Positions 28,041-37,500 of a DNA stretch of 64,000 nucleotides are shown piece by piece (position 1 is the stretch's first letter; the number at the start of each line of letters is the position of its first letter). The translations under genes were made by a program, and so were the position numbers. The notes under the pieces are model-generated. The model was not told the origin of the DNA. It was given only the letters and a program-made list of their open reading frames with translations, and did no database searches. The stretch lies in assembly GCA_038318385.1 (NCBI GenBank), contig JBBQCD010000003.1, positions 53,563 to 117,562 on the forward strand, read 5' to 3'. This DNA is from Schlegelella_A sp038318385 (GTDB lineage: Bacteria; Pseudomonadota; Gammaproteobacteria; Burkholderiales; Burkholderiaceae_C).

Positions 28041-29408
28041 TCAGCGTGAAGCCAGTTCCGGCTTGCGGGCGATGACGAGGTCGACGTAGGTCTGCGGGTC
28101 CTGTTCGATGCGGATGCGTACCGGCAGGTAGCGCAGTTGCGGCGAGAACCAGATCTCGGCGGACAGCTCGCTGGAGCGCGGCCGCACGCGGCGCGGCTTG
28201 AGGTGGAACGCCGGCAGCGGCCCGAACGGCGTCTGGATCACGGATTCGTCGACAACGTCGTAGATCCATCGGTCCATGCTGCGCGGCAACGCCAATGGCA
28301 CTTCGACCGTGCCGCCGACCTTCAACAGTTCCGGTCGCATGGTGAACAGGTAGGTCAGCTGCACGAACTGGCTGGCGGTGTCCTGCACGCCGCGCCAGCG
28401 CTCGCGACGCTCGCCATTGGCCAGGACCACGCTATCCGGCTCGAAATTCACCGAGACGCGACGCCGGTCGCGGAACATGACCTGGGTTTCCTCGTCGTAG
28501 CGCTGCGGCGCCAGGCCGTCGGCGGTGAGATCGCCTTCGCTGCTCATGCGGCGGGAGATGATCGGCGCGAATTCGGGACCGACCAGCAGATCGAGGTTGA
28601 CCTGGTAGCGCGTGCCGACACGGATCCACTCGACCTGGGCGTTGCCGCTGACCTGGCCGCGATAGTTCCCGGTGAGGATGAAGGAGACGCGGGTCGAGGC
28701 CGGCCAGTCGAACGGCTCGCCGGTGCCCGTCGCCCGGGTGGCTCCGACCGGCGGGAACGGCGCCGAGGCGGCAGCGCTCGCCGCGGACACCTCCGGTCGC
28801 AGCGGCGCGCCTTGCGAAGCGGCAGGCTGCGCCGCCAGGATGGCAGCGGCAGCCGCCGCCGTGGACGCCGCTGCCGCCGTTGCTGCTGCTGCCGCCGTTG
28901 CTGCTGCCGCCGCCGTTGCTGCTGCCGCCGCCGTTGCTGCTGCCGCCGCCGCGGCTTCGATCTCGGCTGCCGCCTGACTCTCGGCCGCGGCGATGGCCTC
29001 AGCCGCTGCGGCGGAAGCCACCGCCTCCCGTCGCGCGGCCTCCTGCTCGGCCTCCTGGGCGGCCGCCCTGGCTATGGCCGCTGACGCGGCCGCAGCCGCG
29101 CTGGCCGCCGCCAACGCCGCATCGGGTGCCGAAGCCGGCGTTGCCGGCTTGGCGGCACGACGCTTGCGGGGCGGCGGAGTGGGCGGCGGCGCCGGCGCGA
29201 CCGACGGCGGCGCTTCGGGCTCGAGCGTCCTGACATAGGCCACCTCGATCCGCGGCGGCATCTTCGCGGCGATCGCGAAGTCCTGCATGCGTTCGGCGAT
29301 GTCGCGGGTCACGCATCCGTGGACCGCGAGGACCGCGACCACGAGGACGGCGAACCGGCCGCGCCGCTTCGGCCCGATCGGAAGGTGGCGGCTCAGCCGT
29401 CCAGCCAT
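28041..29408 (-). CDS. DUF3108 domain protein with alanine-rich repeat
   Basis: 455 residues from the ATG that overlaps the end of the M61 peptidase gene by 16 bases in another frame. The N-terminus has a membrane or lipoprotein-like segment (FAVLVVAVLAVHGC), then a proline-rich and a long alanine-rich region of about 150 residues, including repeated TAAAAA units. The C-terminal ~220 residues (FDWPASTRVSFILTGNYRGQ onward) are a DUF3108 domain, expected to be periplasmic and of unknown function. The alanine-rich part may be a rigid spacer, TolA-like. The gene pair with an M61 peptidase or purine genes occurs in other betaproteobacteria. Confidence 0.8.
   Translation of the reverse strand: MAGRLSRHLPIGPKRRGRFAVLVVAVLAVHGCVTRDIAERMQDFAIAAKMPPRIEVAYVRTLEPEAPPSVAPAPPPTPPPRKRRAAKPATPASAPDAALAAASAAAAASAAIARAAAQEAEQEAARREAVASAAAAEAIAAAESQAAAEIEAAAAAAATAAAAATAAAAATAAAAATAAAASTAAAAAAILAAQPAASQGAPLRPEVSAASAAASAPFPPVGATRATGTGEPFDWPASTRVSFILTGNYRGQVSGNAQVEWIRVGTRYQVNLDLLVGPEFAPIISRRMSSEGDLTADGLAPQRYDEETQVMFRDRRRVSVNFEPDSVVLANGERRERWRGVQDTASQFVQLTYLFTMRPELLKVGGTVEVPLALPRSMDRWIYDVVDESVIQTPFGPLPAFHLKPRRVRPRSSELSAEIWFSPQLRYLPVRIRIEQDPQTYVDLVIARKPELASR
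28882..28953. repeat. Four tandem 18-base units in the DUF3108 gene
   Basis: Units gctgctgccgccgccgtt, with small changes in the first and last, run head to tail in frame. Each encodes six residues (Thr and five Ala) on the - strand. The repeat keeps the frame whatever its copy number, so it could vary in length between strains by slippage. Confidence 0.85.
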
Positions 29409-31153
29409 GCCTTGTACAGCGCGAGCGCCGCCGGGGTCGCCTTGACAGCCGGCTTCAGCGTGATCGCGCCGCCCGTCATTTCCGGGGCTTGGGGCCAATC
29501 GATCGTCAACGTCAGCACCCGCTGGTCGCGCGACACCAGCAGCGTCGCGGCCCGACCCGGCGCCAGCAGCCGGGAGGCTTCATCGAGGCGCCGAAGGCGC
29601 CAGCCGTCGAGCGCCAGGATCTCGTCGCCGGATGCGAGCCCGGTCGACTCGCCGAGGCCGCCGCGCAGGACGTGCGTCACCTTGATGCCGGTGAAGGCGC
29701 TTTCGGCGACGCGCACTCCCAGCCGCTGGGCGAGCGTCGGCGCCCCGTCCTGCCAGGCGACGCCGAAGCGCTCGAGCAGCTTCGGCAACGGCAGTTCGAA
29801 CATGCCGTGGACCCATTGGGCCAGTTCGTCCGCGTAGGCACGCCCACCCACCGCCTCCAGCGCGCCGGCGATGTCGGCTTCGTCGATCGGACCGCCGGCG
29901 CTGCGCGACCACAGCAGTCGCAGGACGTCGTCGAGCGTGCCCTTGCCCTCGGCCCGAAGTTGCAGGTCGAAGGCCAGCGCCACCAGCGCGCCCTTGGCGT
30001 AGTAGCTGATGGTGGCGTTCGGCGTGTTCTCGTCGTTGCGGTAGAACTTGACCCAGGCATCGAAGCTCGATTGGGCGACGCTTTGTGCGAGCCGCCCGGG
30101 TGTGGCCGCCACGTTCGAGAGCGTGCGCGCGAGGAGCTTGAGGTACCGCGCCGCATCGATGAGGCCGGCGCGGCGCAGGAACAGGTCGTCGTAGTAGGAC
30201 GTGAAGCCCTCAAAGAACCACAGCAGCCCGGTGTAGTTCTCGCGGCTGTAGTCGTAGCGCTCGAAATCGCGCGGCCGCATCCGCTTGACGTTCCAGGCGT
30301 GAAAGTACTCGTGGCTGATGAGGCCCAGGACGTTGACATAGCCGTCGCTGGCCTCGGCCGTGTCTGCCCCCGGCTCGCGGCGCGGCAGGTCGCGGCGCGC
30401 CGCGACCAGCGCCGTGCTGGCGCGGTGCTCGAGACCGCCGTGGCCGTCCTCGAGCGCGTTGAGCATGAAGACGAAGCGCTGGAACGGCGGCTTGGCCTCC
30501 GCGCCGTGCCAGAACGCGATCTGCGCCTCGCAGATCCGCGCCGAGTCGGCCAGCAGACGCTCGCCGTCGAAGTCCGGCCAGGCGCCGGCGACGACGAACT
30601 CGTGCGCCACGCCGGCGGCGCTGAAGCGGCCGCGCCAGAAACGGCCGAGCTCGAACGGATGGTCGACGAGTTCATCGTAGTCCGCAGCGCGATAGGTGCC
30701 GCAGCCATTCCCGTCGACGCGCTCGCTCGCCATCGCGGTCGCGACCTCCCACCCCTCGGGCAGCGGCGCGATCTCGAGCCGGTGCGGCTCGGCCTCGCGA
30801 CCCTCGACCCGCAGGCACAGGCTCGTGCCGTTGAAGAAGCCGCGCTCCGCGTCGAGAAAGGCGGCGCGCACGGAAGGGTCGAACGCGTACACGCTGTAGG
30901 CGACCGTCAGCGCGCCGGCGCCGCTCGAAGGCGCCACCCAGGTGGCCTTGTCGACCTGACGCAGCGCGACCGGACGTCCCGCCCGCTCCGCAGAGAGATC
31001 GTGGAGATGACGCGCGAACTCGCGCACGAGATAGCTCCCGGGTATCCACACCGGAAGGCTCAATCGCTGACCCGCTGCGGCAGCGGGAATCGTCAGGGTC
31101 ACACGGTAGCGGTGGGCGCGCACGCCGGTCGCGTCGATGCGGTAGGTGATCAT
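29393..31153 (-). CDS. M61 family metallopeptidase with PDZ domain
   Basis: 586 residues, a usual length for M61 glycyl aminopeptidases. An N-terminal beta-domain (LPVWIPGSYLVREFARHLHD) is followed by the thermolysin-like catalytic domain with the zinc motif SHEYFHAWNVKR, His at residue 281, and GFTSYYDDLFL further on. A PDZ domain lies near residues 500-560 (GLASGDEILALDGWRLRRL). No classic signal peptide is visible at this start, so the location is uncertain. The biological substrate of bacterial M61 enzymes is poorly known. Confidence 0.92.
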   Translation of the reverse strand: MITYRIDATGVRAHRYRVTLTIPAAAAGQRLSLPVWIPGSYLVREFARHLHDLSAERAGRPVALRQVDKATWVAPSSGAGALTVAYSVYAFDPSVRAAFLDAERGFFNGTSLCLRVEGREAEPHRLEIAPLPEGWEVATAMASERVDGNGCGTYRAADYDELVDHPFELGRFWRGRFSAAGVAHEFVVAGAWPDFDGERLLADSARICEAQIAFWHGAEAKPPFQRFVFMLNALEDGHGGLEHRASTALVAARRDLPRREPGADTAEASDGYVNVLGLISHEYFHAWNVKRMRPRDFERYDYSRENYTGLLWFFEGFTSYYDDLFLRRAGLIDAARYLKLLARTLSNVAATPGRLAQSVAQSSFDAWVKFYRNDENTPNATISYYAKGALVALAFDLQLRAEGKGTLDDVLRLLWSRSAGGPIDEADIAGALEAVGGRAYADELAQWVHGMFELPLPKLLERFGVAWQDGAPTLAQRLGVRVAESAFTGIKVTHVLRGGLGESTGLASGDEILALDGWRLRRLDEASRLLAPGRAATLLVSRDQRVLTLTIDWPQAPEMTGGAITLKPAVKATPAALALYKAWLDG

Positions 31154-31280
31154 CGACCGATTGTCGCCCGATGCCCGGACCCGACGGCGCCGCGGACGAC
31201 CGGCCGCGGCCGTGCCACGCCGTCCTCGCGGTTATTCTCGACACCAGCGACGCTCCTCCGGCGGCGCGGGAAAGGACTCG

Positions 31281-32672
31281 ATGGACGCGTTGCTCCTCGC
31301 GCGCATGCAGGTCGCCGCCAACATCACCTTCCACATCCTCTTTCCGACCGTCAGCATCGCGCTCGGCTGGGTGCTGCTGTTCTTTCGCCTGCGCTGGTTG
31401 AAGACCCACGAGCGCGGCTGGCTCGACGCGTATCGCTTCTGGACCAAGGTGTTCGCCCTGAGCTTCGCGCTCGGCGTGGTGAGCGGCATCACCATGAGCT
31501 TCCAGTTCGGCACCAACTGGCCCGGGTACATGGAGCGGGTCGGCAACATCGCCGGCCCGCTGCTGGCCTACGAGGTGCTGACCGCCTTCTTCCTCGAAGC
31601 GGGCTTCCTGGGCGTGATGCTGTTCGGCCACGGCAAGGTCAGCGAGCGCGTCCACCTGATGGCGACCTTCTTCGTCGCCTTCGGCACGACCCTCAGCGCA
31701 TTCTGGATCCTGAGCCTGAACTCGTGGATGCAGACGCCGGCGGGCTACGAGGTGATCGCCGGCGAGTTCCACGCCCGGAGCTGGCTCGCGGTGATCTTCA
31801 ACCCTTCCTTTCCCTATCGCCTGACCCACATGCTGCTGGCCTCGACGCTGACGGTGGCCTTCTTCCTCATCGGCCTGTCGGCCTGGCAGATGCTGCGCGG
31901 CGTCGCGAGCCGGTCGGCGGCGCGGGTGCTGCGTGTCGGGCTGACGGTCGCCGCGGTGGCGATCCCGGTGCAGATCTTCGTCGGCGACCTGCATGGCTTG
32001 AACACACTCGAACACCAGCCGCAGAAGATCGCCGCCCTCGAGGCGGTTTGGCATACGGAGCGGGGTGCACCGCTGGTGTTGTTCGCGATCCCCGACGAGG
32101 ACAGCCGGACGAACCACTTCGAGGTCGCCGTGCCGAGGTTGGGCAGCCTGATCCTCACGCACGACGCCGACGGCGAGATCAAGGGCCTGGATGAATTCCG
32201 CGATCGCCATCCGCCGGTGCTGCCGCTCTTCTTCGCGTTCCGGATCATGGTCGGACTCGGCGTGCTGATGCTCCTGGCCAGCTGGGGCGGATGGTGGATG
32301 TACCGGCGCACCGGCTGGCGCGCCGAGCGGTTGCCGCGCGGGCTGCTGTGGATCTTCGCCTCGACGACCTTCATCGGCTGGCTGGCGACGGTTGCCGGCT
32401 GGTACGTCACCGAGATCGGCCGCCAGCCGTACATCGTGTACGGGCTCATCCGCACCGCCGAGGTGGCTTCGAAGGTCGCCGCGCCGCTGATCGCGACCAC
32501 GCTGGCGCTCTATGTCACGTTGTATGTCGCGCTCGTCGTCGCGTACGTCGCGGTGCTGAAGTACATGGCGGAAAAGCCCGACGAGGTCCTCGACGAAGAG
32601 GCCCGCGATGCGGCCGCGACGCCGCTCGGCGCCATCACGCCGCCCCAGCCGAGCCCCGGGAGCGCCGCATGA
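31281..32672 (+). CDS. cydA: Cytochrome bd-type ubiquinol oxidase subunit I
   Basis: 463 residues, nearer to the short-Q-loop CioA type than to the 522-residue E. coli protein. Haem ligands are visible: His18 in NITFHILFPT, His183 in FPYRLTHMLLAS, and the Met region. The conserved GRQP motif reads GRQPYIVYGLIRT. The protein spans the membrane about nine times and reduces oxygen with ubiquinol electrons. The upstream in-frame extension is GC-rich non-conserved sequence, so the ATG at 31281 is preferred. It overlaps cydB by four bases (ATGA). Confidence 0.95.
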   Translation: MDALLLARMQVAANITFHILFPTVSIALGWVLLFFRLRWLKTHERGWLDAYRFWTKVFALSFALGVVSGITMSFQFGTNWPGYMERVGNIAGPLLAYEVLTAFFLEAGFLGVMLFGHGKVSERVHLMATFFVAFGTTLSAFWILSLNSWMQTPAGYEVIAGEFHARSWLAVIFNPSFPYRLTHMLLASTLTVAFFLIGLSAWQMLRGVASRSAARVLRVGLTVAAVAIPVQIFVGDLHGLNTLEHQPQKIAALEAVWHTERGAPLVLFAIPDEDSRTNHFEVAVPRLGSLILTHDADGEIKGLDEFRDRHPPVLPLFFAFRIMVGLGVLMLLASWGGWWMYRRTGWRAERLPRGLLWIFASTTFIGWLATVAGWYVTEIGRQPYIVYGLIRTAEVASKVAAPLIATTLALYVTLYVALVVAYVAVLKYMAEKPDEVLDEEARDAAATPLGAITPPQPSPGSAA

Positions 32673-33673
32673 ACCTCATGACGTTCGACCAGATGCTGCC
32701 GATCATCTTCATGGCGCTGATGGGCGTGTCGATGCTGATCTACGTCGTCAGCGACGGCTACGACCTCGGCGTCGGCATGCTGATGCCCCGCGCCACCGAC
32801 GCGGAGAAGGACGTCCTCGTCGCCTCGATCGGCCCGTTCTGGGACGCCAACGAGACCTGGCTGGTGCTGGGCATCGGCATCCTGCTGGTGGCCTTCCCGA
32901 AGGCCCACGGCCTGGTCCTGACCGAGCTCTACCTGCCGGTCGCGCTGATGCTGATCGGGCTGGTGCTGCGCGGCGTCGCGTTCGACTTCCGCGTCAAGGC
33001 ACGGGCGAGCCACAAGTCCACGTGGGACCGACTCTTCTTCGCCGGGTCGTTGCTGGCCGCGACCTCGCAGGGCTGGATGCTGGGGCGCTACGTCAGCGGC
33101 TTCGGCAGCGGCTGGAACTACCCGTTGTTCGCCGCGGCCATCGCCCTGGCGCTGCCGGCGGCCTACGTGCTGCTGGGTGCCTGCTGGCTGGTGATGAAGA
33201 CCGAAGGGGCACTTCAGGAAAAGGCGATCGCGTGGGCGCGACTGGCCTGGGCGCCGGTCGTCGGCGGGTTGATCCTGATCTCGATGGCCACGCCGTGGAT
33301 CAGCCCGACGGTGCGCGAGCGCTGGTTCGCCCTGCCGGAAATCATCGCCCTGATGGCCATCCCGTTGATGACCGGGATCGCGCTCTACGCCGTCCGCGCG
33401 CTGTTGCCGACGCGGGTGGTGCGCGGGGCGCTCTGCTGGCTGCCGTTCGTGCTGCTGATCGTGGTCTTCGTGCTCGGCTTTCTCGGCCTGGCGTACAGCA
33501 TCTATCCCTACGTCGTCATCGACCGCCTGACGATCTGGCAGGCCGCCAGCAGCCCCGGGGCGCTCAAGTTCATCCTCGTCGGCGTCGCCATCTCGGTGCC
33601 GGCCATCGCCGGCTACACGATCTTCTCGTACCGCGTCTTCCGCGGCAAGACCGGCGAACTTCGCTACGCCTGA
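32669..33673 (+). CDS. cydB: Cytochrome bd-type ubiquinol oxidase subunit II
   Basis: 334 residues from the ATG inside the cydA stop. Eight or more hydrophobic helices; conserved DGYDLGVGML near the N-terminus and GPFWDANETWLVLG, both hallmark CydB/CioB segments. With CydA it forms a high-affinity terminal oxidase that adds to the proton gradient and is often made under low oxygen or cyanide. No cydX or cydDC gene is next to the pair. It gives this organism an alternative to the aa3 oxidase at 47569-52371. Confidence 0.95.
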   Translation: MNLMTFDQMLPIIFMALMGVSMLIYVVSDGYDLGVGMLMPRATDAEKDVLVASIGPFWDANETWLVLGIGILLVAFPKAHGLVLTELYLPVALMLIGLVLRGVAFDFRVKARASHKSTWDRLFFAGSLLAATSQGWMLGRYVSGFGSGWNYPLFAAAIALALPAAYVLLGACWLVMKTEGALQEKAIAWARLAWAPVVGGLILISMATPWISPTVRERWFALPEIIALMAIPLMTGIALYAVRALLPTRVVRGALCWLPFVLLIVVFVLGFLGLAYSIYPYVVIDRLTIWQAASSPGALKFILVGVAISVPAIAGYTIFSYRVFRGKTGELRYA

Positions 33674-33754
33674 GCGTGGATCCCAGGATGCTTCTGGGCA
33701 TTCGGTGGGCGCGGTCGCCGGATCAGGCCAGTGCCGGGGCGATGCCCCGATGGC

Positions 33755-34480
33755 CTAGCTCTTGCCGCGGGCCGTCGCCAGCAACTGCTCGATCTGGGCG
33801 GCGTTGAGCGCGCCCGGTTTGTGCGTGCCGTCCTCGAACACCAGGCCGGGGGTGCCGCGAATCCGGTACTTCTGGCCGAGCGCATAGTTGCGCTGCAATG
33901 CCGACGCATCGCACTGCGCGGTCGCCGGAATCGCCGTGCCTTCGATCATCCAGTCGCGCCAGACCTTCACGCTGTCCTTGGCGCACCAGATGTTGCGGGA
34001 CTTCTCCGGCGAATCGCCACCGAGGATCGGATAGAGGAAGGTGTAGACGGTGACGTCCTTCACCGCCTGCAGGTCCTTCTCGAACTTCTTGCAGTAGCCG
34101 CAGTTCGGATCCGCGAAGACGACGAGCTTGCGGGAGCCGTTGCCCTGCTTCCAGACGATGGCGTCCTTCAGCGGCAGCTTGGCGAAGTCGATCGCGGTCA
34201 GCTTCGAGATGCGCGCCTCGGTGAGGTTGGTGCGGGTGCGCGTGTCGACCAGCTGGCCCTCGATGAAATGGTCGCCCTGCTCGTCAGTGTAGAACAGGTC
34301 GGTACCGACGCGGATCTCGTAGATCCCCGGGATCGGCGTCTTCGAGACCTCGTCGATCTTCGGGAATCCGGCCAGGCGCTCCGGAATGTTCTTCCGGATC
34401 GCCGCCTCGTCGGCGATGGCGGCGGGGGCGAAGAACACGACCGCTAAGGAGGCGACGAGGGCTGCGCAGGACTTTTGCAT
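33755..34480 (-). CDS. dsbC: Thiol:disulfide interchange protein DsbC
   Basis: 241 residues with a signal peptide (MQKSCAALVASLAVVFFAPA, cleavage probably after AIADEA or nearby). An N-terminal dimerisation domain is followed by a thioredoxin fold with the active site DPNCGYCKKFEKDL and the cis-Pro region RGTPGLVF. It rearranges wrong disulfides in periplasmic proteins and is kept reduced by DsbD. The gene follows the UbiH-family gene by nine bases, a pairing common in betaproteobacteria. Confidence 0.93.
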   Translation of the reverse strand: MQKSCAALVASLAVVFFAPAAIADEAAIRKNIPERLAGFPKIDEVSKTPIPGIYEIRVGTDLFYTDEQGDHFIEGQLVDTRTRTNLTEARISKLTAIDFAKLPLKDAIVWKQGNGSRKLVVFADPNCGYCKKFEKDLQAVKDVTVYTFLYPILGGDSPEKSRNIWCAKDSVKVWRDWMIEGTAIPATAQCDASALQRNYALGQKYRIRGTPGLVFEDGTHKPGALNAAQIEQLLATARGKS

Positions 34481-34488
34481 GGGAGCTT

Positions 34489-35598
34489 TCAGGAGCCGAG
34501 CGCCTGCGACGTGAGCCAGCGCTTGACGGGAGTGAGACGGTTGACGAGATTCAGGCCGCGGTTGCGAAGTTCCCGCAACGCCGGCGATTCGTGAGAAAAG
34601 AGTCGAACCAGGCCGTCGGTCACCTCGCCCATCGCCCAGGTCGCAGCAGCGCGCGCGCCGACATAACGGCGCAGCAGGCGTTCGTCGGCCAGGCTGCGCC
34701 AGGACTCGCGCTCGGCGATCACGCCGACGAGGGCCGCGACGTCGGCCAGCCCGAGGTTCAGGCCCTGCCCGGCCAGCGGGTGGACGACATGCGCCGCATC
34801 GCCCAGCAGGACCCAGCCGGGACCGATCCAGCGCTCCGCATGGCCCAGACGCAATGGCCAGGCGGCGCGCACCGAAGCGAGCTTCAGCTCGCCGGCGGCG
34901 CCATTGGTCGCTTCTGCCAGGGCGCGCTCGAAATCGGCCGTCGACCCATCCATCAGGGCTTCGGCACGCGGGGTCGGCATCGACCAGACCAGTGCCAGCG
35001 ACGAACCCGGTTCGGGGGCATCGAACGGCAGCAGGGCGAGAACGTCCGGGGCGCGGAACCACTGCCGCGCCACGCCACCGTGCGCCCGCCCGGACACCAG
35101 CCGCGCCGCGATGGCAAGCTGACCGTAGTCGCGTTGCTCGAATTCGATGCCGAGAGCCGCCCGGCTGCTGGATGCCGAGCCTTCGCAGTACGCCGTCAGG
35201 GTGGCCTCCCCCGCGGTCGGACCGGTCTTCACCCGGGGTGCGTAGCGCAGCGCCTCGTCGAGCGCCTGCTCGAGGAGCGCGGCGTCGGTGATCCAGGCGA
35301 GCTCGCCGACGCGCTGTTGCCAGGCGGAAAACTCGAGCGCCGCTCCGGGCGTGTCGCCCTGCACCTGCATCTCGTAGACCGGCGTGGCGGCATGGGGCGG
35401 CAGCGCTTCCCAGACCTTCAGGCTGCGCAACAGTTCGACAGAAGCCGGGTTAAGTGCATAGGCACGGACATCGGGCGACGTCGGCCGCGGCAGCTTGCGC
35501 TCCAGCAGCGCGACGTCGAGGCCCTGGCGGGCGAGGCCGAGCGCCAGGCTCTTGCCGACGATGCCGGCGCCGACGACCTGGACGTCGAATGCGTTCAT
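34489..35598 (-). CDS. UbiH/UbiF/VisC family FAD-dependent hydroxylase
   Basis: 369 residues. The FAD-binding glycine motif is VVGAGIVGKSLALGLARQG and the second FAD motif is LLGDAAHVVHPLAGQGLNLG, both diagnostic of ubiquinone-ring hydroxylases. It is slightly shorter than E. coli UbiH (about 390). It should hydroxylate a demethyl-ubiquinone precursor at the inner membrane; which carbon cannot be told from sequence. Upstream, 85 bases separate it from the divergent MOSC gene. Confidence 0.92.
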   Translation of the reverse strand: MNAFDVQVVGAGIVGKSLALGLARQGLDVALLERKLPRPTSPDVRAYALNPASVELLRSLKVWEALPPHAATPVYEMQVQGDTPGAALEFSAWQQRVGELAWITDAALLEQALDEALRYAPRVKTGPTAGEATLTAYCEGSASSSRAALGIEFEQRDYGQLAIAARLVSGRAHGGVARQWFRAPDVLALLPFDAPEPGSSLALVWSMPTPRAEALMDGSTADFERALAEATNGAAGELKLASVRAAWPLRLGHAERWIGPGWVLLGDAAHVVHPLAGQGLNLGLADVAALVGVIAERESWRSLADERLLRRYVGARAAATWAMGEVTDGLVRLFSHESPALRELRNRGLNLVNRLTPVKRWLTSQALGS

Positions 35599-35683
35599 CC
35601 GCGGATTGTAAGGATCGACCCTCTGCGGCGCCGGCGCCGATGCGGGCACAATTTCGCCTCTTTTCCCTCGTCGAGACCCTGCC

Positions 35684-36538
35684 GTGAGCGATGTGCCAGT
35701 GACCCTCCGATCGCTCTTCATCCACCCGGTGAAGTCCTGCGCCGCCGTCGAGGTCCGCGAAGCCCTCCTGACCGAGACCGGTTTCGACCTCGACCGGACC
35801 TGGATGGTCGTCGACGCCGCCGGCGAATTCGTCACGCAGCGCGAGCTGCCTCGAATGGCGCTGATCCGGCCGACGCTCAAGAGCGCCGAGATGGTGCTGC
35901 GTGCGCCCGGGATGCTGGCGCTGCACGTCGCGCTCGACGCCGTCGAGAGCCGGCTCTCGGTCACGGTCTGGAACGACCGTGTCGAGGCCTGGGACATGGG
36001 CGATCTGAGCGCACGCTGGTTCAGCGACTTCCTCGGCAGCGAAGTGCGTCTGGTGCGCTTCGACCCCGAGCAACGGCGCCTCGCCGATCGACGCTGGACC
36101 GGCGCGCTCGAAGCCCCGACCGCATTCCAGGACGGCTTTCCGCTGCTGGTCACCTCGACGGGTTCGCTCGACGAACTGAACCGGCGCCTTGTCCTCCGCG
36201 GTGCGCCGACGGCGACGATGACGCGGTTCCGACCGAACATCGTCCTCGACGGTCTCGAAGCCCATGGCGAGGACGGGCTCGGCGACATCGTCTTCGCGGG
36301 TGCCGGCGAACGGATCCGGCTGCGGCTGGTCAAGCCGTGCAGCCGCTGCCCGATTCCCGACGTCGACCCGCTGACGGCGGAGCCCGGCCACGCGGTCGGC
36401 GACATCCTGCGCAGCTACCGCGCCGATCCGCGCGGTGACGGCGCGGTGACATTCGGCATGAATGCAGTCGTCGTCGAAGGCTTCGACATGATGCTGCGCG
36501 TCGGCATGAGCGCGGTCGCCAGCCCGAACTTCGACTGA
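35684..36538 (+). CDS. MOSC domain protein with N-terminal beta-barrel (YcbX-like)
   Basis: 284 residues from GTG. The N-terminal MOSC_N barrel (LRSLFIHPVKSCAAVEV) is followed by the MOSC domain with the molybdenum-cofactor Cys in LVKPCSRCPIPDVDP. The ferredoxin domain of full-length E. coli YcbX is absent. Related proteins reduce N-hydroxylated bases with molybdenum cofactor. The substrate here is unknown. The EamA transporter gene follows after eight bases. Confidence 0.88.
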   Translation: MSDVPVTLRSLFIHPVKSCAAVEVREALLTETGFDLDRTWMVVDAAGEFVTQRELPRMALIRPTLKSAEMVLRAPGMLALHVALDAVESRLSVTVWNDRVEAWDMGDLSARWFSDFLGSEVRLVRFDPEQRRLADRRWTGALEAPTAFQDGFPLLVTSTGSLDELNRRLVLRGAPTATMTRFRPNIVLDGLEAHGEDGLGDIVFAGAGERIRLRLVKPCSRCPIPDVDPLTAEPGHAVGDILRSYRADPRGDGAVTFGMNAVVVEGFDMMLRVGMSAVASPNFD

Positions 36539-36546
36539 CCGGAGCG

Positions 36547-37500
36547 ATGCACAGGTTCAGGAGCTGGCAACTCTTCGCGATCTGCGTCCTCGCCTGGGGC
36601 ACCACCTGGCACGCGGTGACCTACCAGGTCGCGGCGGCGGCGCCGGAAGTGAGCGTGGCGGTCCGGTTCGCGCTCGCGGGCGGATTCGTGCTACTGCTGT
36701 GCCGGCTGCGTCGCTATCGCCTGCGATTCGCCGTTCGCGAGCACGCCATGCTGATGCTGCAAGGCGTCTTCCTCTACGGCCTCTCCTACATCGGCATCTA
36801 CTATGCCGAACGCTACATCCCCTCGGGTCTGGTCGCCGTCGGCTATTCGGCGTCGCCGCTGCTGGCGGGGATCGGCGCGGCGCTGCTGTTCGGCGTCGAG
36901 ATCAACCGGCGCTTCGTCGCCGGGGGGGTGCTCGGCGTCGCCGGGGTCGCACTGATCTTCTGGCCGGAGTTCGGCAAGGCGCGCGTCGGCCCTGCCGTCG
37001 CATTGGGCGCCGCCTTGACCGCCGCCGCGGTCCTGCTCTCTGCCGTCGGAAGCCTGGCAGCCAGCCGCAATCGATCGCGCGGCATGCCGCTGTGGCCGGC
37101 GATGGGCTTCGGCATGCTGTACGGCTCCGCCGCCTGCGCTGCGGTCGGCTGGATCCGCGGCGTCGCCTTCGCGTTGCCTTCGACGCCGGCCTGGTGGCTG
37201 TCGCTCGCCTACCTGGCCCTTGCCGGCACGGTGCTGACCTTCGCCTGCTTCCTGACCTTGCAGGACCGCATCGGGCCAGGGCCGAGCGGCTCGATCGGCG
37301 TGATGACACCGCTCCTCGCGCTCCTCGTGTCGGTCGCGCTCGAGGGTTATCGACCGGGCCTGTTCACCGCCCTCGGCGCGACGCTGGCCGTCTGCGGCAA
37401 CGCGCTGATGCTGCTGCAGCGCAGTCCGTCCGGGAGGGCGCCGACTAGAATCCGCCCCTCCCCGCCACGCGCCGACCTTCATCCGGATCCGCAATCATGA
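36547..37500 (+). CDS. EamA/DMT family transporter
   Basis: 317 residues with ten predicted membrane helices in two EamA repeats (residues about 10-145 and 155-300). The opening LFAICVLAWGTTWHAVTYQV and SYIGIYYAERYIPSGLVAV are typical. It probably exports a small metabolite; the substrate is unknown. The stop overlaps the ychF start (ATGA), so the two may be translated together, although their functions look unrelated. Confidence 0.88.
   Translation: MHRFRSWQLFAICVLAWGTTWHAVTYQVAAAAPEVSVAVRFALAGGFVLLLCRLRRYRLRFAVREHAMLMLQGVFLYGLSYIGIYYAERYIPSGLVAVGYSASPLLAGIGAALLFGVEINRRFVAGGVLGVAGVALIFWPEFGKARVGPAVALGAALTAAAVLLSAVGSLAASRNRSRGMPLWPAMGFGMLYGSAACAAVGWIRGVAFALPSTPAWWLSLAYLALAGTVLTFACFLTLQDRIGPGPSGSIGVMTPLLALLVSVALEGYRPGLFTALGATLAVCGNALMLLQRSPSGRAPTRIRPSPPRADLHPDPQS

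Noticed and set aside
25933..28269. A long - strand open frame across lysS and the enoyl-CoA hydratase gene
   Set aside because: It runs antisense to lysS and out of frame with the hydratase; both known genes explain the DNA fully.
28882..28953. Possible CRISPR-like or regulatory repeat
   Set aside because: The units have no spacers and encode alanine in frame with a real gene.
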